NCBI GenBank assembly: GCA_947371865.1
Contig: CANBRH010000060.1
Location: forward strand, 1 to 27,213
Length of the DNA: 27,213 nucleotides
Direction: 5' to 3'
Origin: Actinomycetota bacterium
Lineage (GTDB): Bacteria; Actinomycetota; Actinomycetes; Nanopelagicales; Nanopelagicaceae
Positions 22,022 through 27,213 of this stretch are shown piece after piece. The first letter of the stretch is position 1. Every line of letters starts with the position of its first letter. The translations under genes and the position numbers were made by a program. The notes beneath the pieces are model-generated. The model was given only the letters and a program-made list of their open reading frames with translations. It was not told where the DNA came from and did not search any database.

Positions 22022-22666
22022 TGCAAGATTCCTATCTGAAATATCGAGCAAGGCATTGAGGCTAAGAGTTGTGTTGTGCTTTTCCTTGTGCCGTTTTTCT
22101 AATTCTGTTGCTAGAGCTAAGAATACGACTGCGGTCGTCAGGGCGTCCCCCAGGGCATGATGAGGTGAATACACCGGCAGATTTAGCTGTCGGGCAAGAA
22201 ATTCCAACGATGGTTCGCGGCCCGGAATCTTTTCTCCGTAGCCGCAAGCACGCGCTAGCGCGGCGGTATCAAGAACGCGAGATGGAAAAAAGCTACGGAG
22301 GTGGGGGTGAAGGAAAGCGCGTTCAATCCAAGCTGCGTGCGCAATAAGCACCTTTCCGCTCATACGAGTTTGCACCTCTGGAATGATTTCTTTCAAAGTC
22401 TTAGCCTCTGCCAAGTCCATCGCTCGGAGGCCATGAATCTGCATCGATGCGACCGATGGGTTTAAACCAGGCTTGATCTCTTGATAGAACTGGCTGGACC
22501 CTAAAACTCTTCCGTTTTGAATCTCTACCGAACCAATCGAAATTATTTCGTCTCTTTGGAGATCCAAACCAGTGAGCTCTAAGTCCAGCGCAAGATAATC
22601 AATACTTTTCCAATGGTTTGATCTCTCTGCCTTGAGATTCATGCCAATCTTGCCTGGCCACTTCAT
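22016..22666 (-). CDS. DnaQ-like DEDDh 3'-5' exonuclease
   Basis: A 216-residue exonuclease of the DNA polymerase III epsilon fold. Motif ExoI is ALDLELTG (Asp28, Glu30); ExoII is LIAHAAWIERAFL, where the usual Asp is Glu115; ExoIII is PHHALGDA with His169 and Asp174. The Asp-to-Glu change is conservative, and I recall it in related actinobacterial proteins. It would remove nucleotides from 3' ends of DNA or RNA; nothing ties it to the replicative polymerase. I choose the ATG at 22666, which overlaps the TGA of the upstream gene (ATGA), over an in-frame ATG at 22684. Pairing of such an exonuclease with a cNMP/CBS/DUF294 protein is, as I recall, a repeated bacterial arrangement, pointing to a shared nucleotide-related role. 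Confidence 0.82.
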   Translation of the reverse strand: MKWPGKIGMNLKAERSNHWKSIDYLALDLELTGLDLQRDEIISIGSVEIQNGRVLGSSQFYQEIKPGLNPSVASMQIHGLRAMDLAEAKTLKEIIPEVQTRMSGKVLIAHAAWIERAFLHPHLRSFFPSRVLDTAALARACGYGEKIPGREPSLEFLARQLNLPVYSPHHALGDALTTAVVFLALATELEKRHKEKHNTTLSLNALLDISDRNLAK

Positions 22667-24477
22667 CGAATCCGCATTTCCCATTCGCCCTGCACGCGAT
22701 TTTGAATCGTGGCGATTGCCCGAAAAGTTTCGCGAAGGTGTCGCCTGGTGAGTGAATCTAAGTGGTCAGGTGCGATCCAGGTGCTGGCTGGGCGCCCAGT
22801 TCTGATCGCTGCTATTTCTTCTTCAAAGACCAATTCATAAATATTGGTAAATGAATTAGAGAGAATCTCGGCTTCCTCAGCCAGCAGGATATTTCCAGAA
22901 ACTGCCCGCTGTAGTCGATCCAATGTTCCACCGGAAACATCGCCCAGCACGATCGAGGTCCAACGTGCCAGAGATGAGATTGGAGTTAGGCCGCCGCTCT
23001 TCAAATTCAATTCGCCACGGTTCTCACCCTTTTCATCTACAACGAACTCTTTAACGAAACCGATAGGCGGCTTTTTAGTAAGAGTAAAGCGCAAAGACTC
23101 ATTTAAAAATTCATAACTTCGGGTAGTTGACCTGATGGTGTCGGTGATGGTTCTTCCTAGAATCAGTTCTGTTAAGGGTTGACTATCTGCAGCGATCGAA
23201 GAGAGCAGCAATGCACCTGCGCGCGATGGATCGGTCAGCCAGCCGCTAGAGACTTCTACCCAAGCCGAACGTGATCTACTAAAGAGACCATTGTCGGCAT
23301 TTGCGCCATCAGGGCATTTACGAAGTCCACAAGTCTCCATGAGTTCAAGGAGTTTGGCGGCATTACTCCTGATGTCATCGGCAACATCTGTACCACCGGC
23401 AACATCGGCCCAAACAATGGCGGTATCCACATCAGAAACTGGCAGCGGTTCTCCCCTGGCCATTGAACCCAAAATCAACCAAGAATGTTCGACAGGCCCT
23501 GAAAGCTCTGGAGAAAGTTCGATCACGCGAGTCAAAATTGCTCCGACAATTGCCGACTGTAAGGCGCCGATATGAAGTGCTGGAATGCCGCTATCTCGTA
23601 GCTCCACCAAGGTCGGTGAGAGCATCGATGAGACGGCCGCTAATTCCTCTATCGTTGCGGCTGCTTCGATGGCAGCGCGAATCAAGAGCGGATTCCGTAA
23701 TTCCACTGACGCTAAATCCATTGCTCGGACTACGCCTATGGGCCGATCTGCAGAGTCGACTACCACCAAATGGTGAACCCCATCTTCAACCATAGTAAGA
23801 AAAGCCGTTGCCAAAGTAATGTGATCAGGAACAGTAATAACTGGAGTACTCATTATGTGCGAAATCGGTTCGTCAATATTGACCTCTCCTGCACCAACAC
23901 GACTTCGAAAATCTCGATCGGAGACAATTCCAAATTCAGATCCGGCGCGGATAAGCGCACATGACTGCTCAGCCTTCGTCATAGCAAGTGCTACGGTGCG
24001 AATGGAATCCGAATGATCTACCCACACGATTTCGCGCATAAAGCGAGTTACATTGGATTGAGTATCTGACATCAATGCGCTGGCAGTAAGGCGATGCCGC
24101 GTTATATAGGTGCCAAAATGATTGAAATTGAGAGCCGATTCATCTTCGATCAACGCGCGTGGATCTGGAATGCGGTAACACAAAGTGTCTTCAGCTGCTC
24201 GCACAGAATATTGAGGTGGCATTCCAGTTAGTACTGAAATATGGCCAAATGCATCTCCGGGACTAAGTAGATCAATAATGTTTCCGCGATCGAGAACTTC
24301 AACCGAACCGGTACGAACGACATACAAATGATCGAGGGTTTCCGAACCGGCGGAAACAATTACTTCGTCTCTTCCAAAGTATTCGACATCTACGCGCGCT
24401 GCGATACTTTCCAAGTCTGGATTTGAGAGGGTATTAAAAGGCGGCTGTTTGGCGAGAAAATCTGCAAACTCCTGCAT
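22663..24477 (-). CDS. cNMP-binding, CBS-pair, DUF294 nucleotidyltransferase-like protein
   Basis: A 604-residue signalling protein of three parts. Residues about 10-105 are a cyclic-nucleotide-binding-like barrel (VSAGSETLDHLYVVRTGSVE; LSPGDAFGHISVLTG). Residues about 150-258 are two CBS motifs (SDRDFRSR closing the first; ISHIMSTPVITVPDHI and HHLVVVD in the second), which usually bind adenine nucleotides. From about 285 come the DUF294 nucleotidyltransferase-like domain, with GSMARGE (337-343) and the acidic pair Asp349/Asp351 (SDVDTAIV), and its C-terminal partner domain. The Gly-Ser and two Asp fit the polymerase-beta-type metal site, resembling the uridylyl-transfer regulator GlnD. The barrel may bind cAMP or another nucleotide. 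Promoter-like TAGGCT lies six bases before the ATG. Activity of the family is not known to me. Confidence 0.88.
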   Translation of the reverse strand: MQEFADFLAKQPPFNTLSNPDLESIAARVDVEYFGRDEVIVSAGSETLDHLYVVRTGSVEVLDRGNIIDLLSPGDAFGHISVLTGMPPQYSVRAAEDTLCYRIPDPRALIEDESALNFNHFGTYITRHRLTASALMSDTQSNVTRFMREIVWVDHSDSIRTVALAMTKAEQSCALIRAGSEFGIVSDRDFRSRVGAGEVNIDEPISHIMSTPVITVPDHITLATAFLTMVEDGVHHLVVVDSADRPIGVVRAMDLASVELRNPLLIRAAIEAAATIEELAAVSSMLSPTLVELRDSGIPALHIGALQSAIVGAILTRVIELSPELSGPVEHSWLILGSMARGEPLPVSDVDTAIVWADVAGGTDVADDIRSNAAKLLELMETCGLRKCPDGANADNGLFSRSRSAWVEVSSGWLTDPSRAGALLLSSIAADSQPLTELILGRTITDTIRSTTRSYEFLNESLRFTLTKKPPIGFVKEFVVDEKGENRGELNLKSGGLTPISSLARWTSIVLGDVSGGTLDRLQRAVSGNILLAEEAEILSNSFTNIYELVFEEEIAAIRTGRPASTWIAPDHLDSLTRRHLRETFRAIATIQNRVQGEWEMRIR

Positions 24478-24483
24478 AACTCC

Positions 24484-24489
24484 AGCCTA
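24484..24489 (-). promoter_or_regulatory. -10 element of the cNMP/CBS/DUF294 gene
   Basis: On the minus strand TAGGCT is followed by six bases (GGAGTT) and the ATG at 24477. GGAG is only two bases from the ATG, too close for a normal Shine-Dalgarno, so leaderless expression is more likely. It lies in the 19-base gap after the SPFH gene. Confidence 0.35.
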
Positions 24490-24496
24490 ACCCTTC

Positions 24497-25459
24497 CTAT
24501 TCGGGTGGGCGCCTAAATGTGGAATCTGGCTTGCTCACCATCGCCTGCAGGCGGCGTAAGGATTCATCCAAGTTTTCGATCCCGCCATCTAAGAAGATGG
24601 TGTTGCCCTTGCCCTCCTTAGCGGTATCTCGAATCATTTCGGTCCACATAGAAAAGGCCAGAATTGTCGGGTCGATGTTGTGTTTTTCCAATACTTCAGC
24701 TGATTCGCCTAGTCCTTCAGCCAGGGCTTTGCGAAACTTCGCCAATCCTTCACCGCGCATTCGAGCCGCTTCTGCTTCATTGGTCGCCGTGATCCGAATG
24801 GCTGCGCCTTCGGCCTCGGCCTTCTTTACTAAAGTGATGCGTAGAGCTTCACCTTCGAATTCAGCGGCCCGCTGGGCATTTGTAGCCGCTACAACGCGCG
24901 ACATTGAGGTCATAACCTCGGCATCAAAGGCAATGTCGTTGACGGTGAGATCAACCAATGTGTAACCCCACGAAGCTAATTGCGCATCTAGCGTTGCTTT
25001 CGCATGCGAGACGATATCTTGACGCAAACCAAGGACTTCGGCCTGCTTTTTAGTGGCGACGAATTCACGAACACTCGCTTCAACCGTACTCGTAAGTGCC
25101 GTTAAGAATGATTGTGGATTAATGAACTTGAATGCAACTAGCTTCACTGTCTCTTCCAGATGATCAGCCACGGTATAAATAATTGTGGCAGTGAAGTGGA
25201 CCGCAGCTTGGTCGCCGGTAATCGCCGAGAATTTCAATTGGTCGGTGCGATTCTGAATCGAAACATTCCTATTCACTGTTTCAATGAACGGGATTAGGAA
25301 ATTAAGGCCCGGGCTAAGCATTCTGCGGTACTTGCCAAACATGGTGACTACCCCAACTGTGGCCTGCTCTACTGGAGTAAAACTCCACCAGAGTGCCCAA
25401 AGCAACAAGAAAACAGCGATAACGATGAGAACCCAGGCAATTACATGCGATGCAGTCAT
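24497..25459 (-). CDS. SPFH/band-7 (stomatin-like) membrane protein
   Basis: A 320-residue protein with an N-terminal membrane anchor (about 5-28, VIAWVLIVIAVFLLLWALWW), then a band-7/SPFH domain (about 30-210). Family marks are GKYRRMLSPGLNFLIPFIE and the QNRTDQL strand. A long Ala/Glu/Arg-rich coiled coil follows (about 200-260, AAEFEGEALRITLVKKAEAE and on) with a polar C-terminus. Such proteins form ring or cage oligomers and organise membrane microdomains, often scaffolding proteases or transporters. TTGACA and AAGGCT with 17-base spacing sit just upstream, the -10 ending six bases before the ATG. It lies 19 bases before the cNMP/CBS/DUF294 gene on the same strand; whether it is functionally linked is unclear. 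Confidence 0.9.
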   Translation of the reverse strand: MTASHVIAWVLIVIAVFLLLWALWWSFTPVEQATVGVVTMFGKYRRMLSPGLNFLIPFIETVNRNVSIQNRTDQLKFSAITGDQAAVHFTATIIYTVADHLEETVKLVAFKFINPQSFLTALTSTVEASVREFVATKKQAEVLGLRQDIVSHAKATLDAQLASWGYTLVDLTVNDIAFDAEVMTSMSRVVAATNAQRAAEFEGEALRITLVKKAEAEGAAIRITATNEAEAARMRGEGLAKFRKALAEGLGESAEVLEKHNIDPTILAFSMWTEMIRDTAKEGKGNTIFLDGGIENLDESLRRLQAMVSKPDSTFRRPPE

Positions 25460-25465
25460 GACCCA

Positions 25466-25494
25466 AGCCTTTAACTGTGAATGGGCATTGTCAA
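25466..25494 (-). promoter_or_regulatory. Promoter of the SPFH gene
   Basis: On the minus strand TTGACA (25489-25494), exactly 17 bases, then AAGGCT (25466-25471), then six bases to the ATG at 25459. Perfect -35 and standard spacing; weak -10. Implies a leaderless transcript. Confidence 0.55.
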
Positions 25495-25513
25495 GGAAGT
25501 AGGTGCTAGGTGC

Positions 25514-27028
25514 TTATCTAAATAAGCTGAAATCATGTATGTAACAACTAAACGCTGCTGACGAGCAATCCGCGTTAGCCGGAATAGCAGGAGGAAGGAC
25601 GACACCAGCTTGGCTGTCGGACAAATCGCCCCACGCGACTATCGCTCGGGATTTTTCCAACCGGTAGCGCACGCCAAAATATTTTCCGAGCAGAGCAGAA
25701 CCCGATGAACTAGCCGGCTCGGAACTTCCGCCGACTCGATAAATTTTGACGGTGAAATGATTATTTTTCACAGTATCCGTTGATGTGGCTAGATCTACGA
25801 TCTCACCGGTTAAGTCTTGGAGGGTGTAGGTCTGGCTTGCCTCTTTCAACACAATCTGGAAATTCGAAGTGTTAGAAAAGCCTGAAATATCCGGGCCAGT
25901 TCTGAACATGTATTGCGCGCCAGGAGAGTACAGGGCTTTATTCGCTTGGTACGCGGCGCTAGTAGTGTGAATTGGAAAGACCGAAAAAACCCGTCCGGAT
26001 GGATGGTTCGAACTGTTTACTTGGAAAAATCCAAAAGAGTTGTTGGCAGATATTTGAGTAAATAGTCCGGGACTGGTTTGGAAACTATCGCTGGCGCAGA
26101 GAACTCCTTCGGCGGCGCTTTCGATACCGACACCTCCGCCTGCACCCGAAACAAAACGGCCACCAGGTATCGGCTTGAGAAGTTCAGTGTCCAGGATTTT
26201 TTGCATTTTGGCGCGCATGGCAGGGGTGAAGTAGTTCCATTGGCAAGTTTCGCGGCGATCTATGGGCTGAGTTGGCACAATGCTCCACTCGGTCTGCGCG
26301 TCGGCCGCGTAGACATTTTGACCGCCCACTTGGTTCATGGCCAGTTGGATTATTTCGGGACGGGCAAGTTTGATTCCATCCGGCAGGCTCACTGGTTTTC
26401 GCAGCGGCACCGGGCCGCGGCCATACGAATTCGTCGATATGTTGAGAGCCAATGCTTGTCCACTATTTTTGATGAGCTGAATTAATTGAGGAGAGAGCTC
26501 TGCGACATGCTGCAACTGCAAGTTCAAGCCGCCATCAAAAGAGAAGAACAATCGCCATTGACCGGGTTCGCCAGGAATATACGGTGACGGGGTGCGCATC
26601 TGATCGCGCGAGAATCCGATAAGTTTCATATGCGGATATGTGGCTGTGTACCAAAGTTCGTTTGATCGGATATTGGCCAGCGTCGCACCGCAGAGTTCAC
26701 CCGAATCACACACGCCATCGCTATTGCCCAACACTTCGACCGTCTGACCTTTCGGCAGGATATGGACGGCGAAATTCGATTTATTGTTTCCTTCGAGATG
26801 GCCGCCGGCCTGCGCAAAAGCGTGGCCGCCCCAGGCAGTGAATTCAGTTAAGAATTCCTGGCCATTTACCAACGAATACAAATAACCATCAGGCTTAATC
26901 GAGTACTTGAAAGGAAGTTGCGAGGTGGCCGTGATTGCCTGAGATGAGCCATACGCGGTGAGTGATCCGCTGCTTAGTGAAAGGGTGATTAAAAGTGGAA
27001 TTAGGAGACGTTTAAAATTCAAAGTCAT
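25514..27028 (-). CDS. Large secreted protein of unknown function
   Basis: A 504-residue exported protein. Residues 1-28 are a signal peptide (NFKRLL, a Leu/Ile/Ser core, cleavage near AYG-S or just after). The mature part has no membrane helix. GNSDGVCDSGELCG (101-114) resembles a short calcium-binding loop with two Cys, as in EF-hand/dockerin-like segments of secreted proteins; other Cys occur near ETCQW and at the C-terminus (DCSSAAFSC). The Gly/Ser-rich middle and Tyr/Phe-rich C-terminus suggest beta structure. I do not recognise a family. The ATG at 27028 is chosen since GGAGG lies seven bases upstream; the open frame continues to 27094 but its first codons are antisense to the tRNA gene. 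It follows the tRNA on the same strand after 39 bases. Confidence 0.75.
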   Translation of the reverse strand: MTLNFKRLLIPLLITLSLSSGSLTAYGSSQAITATSQLPFKYSIKPDGYLYSLVNGQEFLTEFTAWGGHAFAQAGGHLEGNNKSNFAVHILPKGQTVEVLGNSDGVCDSGELCGATLANIRSNELWYTATYPHMKLIGFSRDQMRTPSPYIPGEPGQWRLFFSFDGGLNLQLQHVAELSPQLIQLIKNSGQALALNISTNSYGRGPVPLRKPVSLPDGIKLARPEIIQLAMNQVGGQNVYAADAQTEWSIVPTQPIDRRETCQWNYFTPAMRAKMQKILDTELLKPIPGGRFVSGAGGGVGIESAAEGVLCASDSFQTSPGLFTQISANNSFGFFQVNSSNHPSGRVFSVFPIHTTSAAYQANKALYSPGAQYMFRTGPDISGFSNTSNFQIVLKEASQTYTLQDLTGEIVDLATSTDTVKNNHFTVKIYRVGGSSEPASSSGSALLGKYFGVRYRLEKSRAIVAWGDLSDSQAGVVLPPAIPANADCSSAAFSCYIHDFSLFR

Positions 27029-27067
27029 AGCCTTGCCTCCGCATATGACAGCAAAGGTTAGCCTAAG

Positions 27068-27140
27068 TGCGCCCGGAGGGACTCGAACCCCCAACCTTCT
27101 GATCCGAAGTCAGAAGCTCTATCCGTTGAGCTACGGACGC
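27068..27140 (-). tRNA. tRNA-Arg (anticodon UCG)
   Basis: 73 bases fold into a full cloverleaf on the minus strand: acceptor GCGTCCG/CGGGCGC with one T-G pair, D arm GCTC/GAGC, anticodon stem TCTGA/TCAGA with loop CTTCGGA (anticodon TCG), and T arm GGGGG/CCCTC with loop TTCGAGT. The discriminator base is A; CCA is not encoded. It reads CGA and by wobble CGG codons. Confidence 0.95.
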
Positions 27141-27150
27141 ATTGAAAGAG

Positions 27151-27213
27151 TTACAAATTCTTTCGGGAGAAGTGTCTCGCAAAAAGGACAGTTGCGACAA
27201 TTCCCAGTGGAAC
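27151..27213 (-). CDS. Possible C-terminus of a membrane protein (runs off the edge)
   Basis: From the right edge the minus strand reads open for 20 codons, VPLGIVATVLFARHFSRKNL, then TAA (complement of 27151-27153), ending ten bases before the tRNA. A hydrophobic stretch followed by a basic tail is typical of the last helix of a transporter, but 20 codons are too few to be sure; the other frames are also open. Confidence 0.3.
   Translation of the reverse strand, partial: VPLGIVATVLFARHFSRKNL

Noticed and set aside
27029..27094. N-terminal extension of the secreted-protein gene (frame opens MGVRVPPGAL)
   Set aside because: These codons run from the tRNA-Arg gene and its spacer; such a reading is a well-known artefact of tRNA 3' ends. 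A good ribosome site precedes the ATG at 27028.
1..27213. Mobile element, prophage, defence island or CRISPR
   Set aside because: No transposase, integrase, phage, toxin, restriction or Cas-like protein and no regularly spaced short repeats were found; the only long repeat is the channel gene duplication.

Overview
The window looks like a chromosomal segment of a low- to mid-GC actinobacterium, most plausibly a freshwater planktonic lineage of the acI/Nanopelagicales type; this placement is inference from gene content, style and memory of those genomes. Points in favour are many ABC importers and secreted proteins in a compact layout, several GTG/TTG starts, and many first genes whose start codon sits 6-7 bases after a -10-like hexamer, as expected for leaderless transcripts. 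There is no rRNA, CRISPR array, transposase, integrase or phage gene. A tRNA-Arg(UCG) lies at the right end.

Layout. (1) 1-2908: the N-terminus of an NCS1 nucleobase permease, then two paralogous MFS transporters arranged tail to tail around a tiny secreted Lys/Ala-rich protein. (2) 3079-6902: a secreted trypsin-like protease, a Glu/Leu/Phe/Val-type (probably glutamate) dehydrogenase, a 37-residue basic protein, a secreted protein of unknown function and a small SHOCT membrane protein. (3) 7023-13914: a TMEM175-type channel gene, then a six-gene operon of a DUF1684 protein and a complete peptide-type ABC importer (binding protein, two permeases, two ATPases). A broken second copy of the TMEM175 gene follows, in the same orientation as the first. 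The operon is therefore bracketed by direct repeats of about 95% identity (hand count).

(4) 13972-21997: probably one catabolic module. A LacI-family regulator is divergent from a two-gene unit (beta-hydroxyacid dehydrogenase and an M24 'pita-bread' hydrolase) and is followed by a five-gene branched-chain-amino-acid-type ABC importer. Near-identical palindromes (TGCAATCGATTGCA and TGCAAACGATTGCA) sit downstream of the predicted promoter of the enzyme unit and at the predicted promoter of the importer. This suggests the regulator couples uptake and breakdown of one unknown substrate. The M24 protein has a Cys where the second metal-binding Asp is expected, so its chemistry may not be ordinary aminopeptidase P chemistry.

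(5) 22016-27213, all on the minus strand: a SPFH/band-7 protein, a cNMP-binding/CBS/DUF294 nucleotidyltransferase-like protein translationally coupled to a DEDDh exonuclease, a 504-residue secreted protein of unknown function, tRNA-Arg(UCG), and possibly the C-terminus of another membrane protein at the edge.

The best candidates for new biology are the LacI/M24/dehydrogenase/importer module, the direct-repeat-bracketed DUF1684 importer operon with a dense array of palindromes upstream, and the widespread leaderless promoter architecture.
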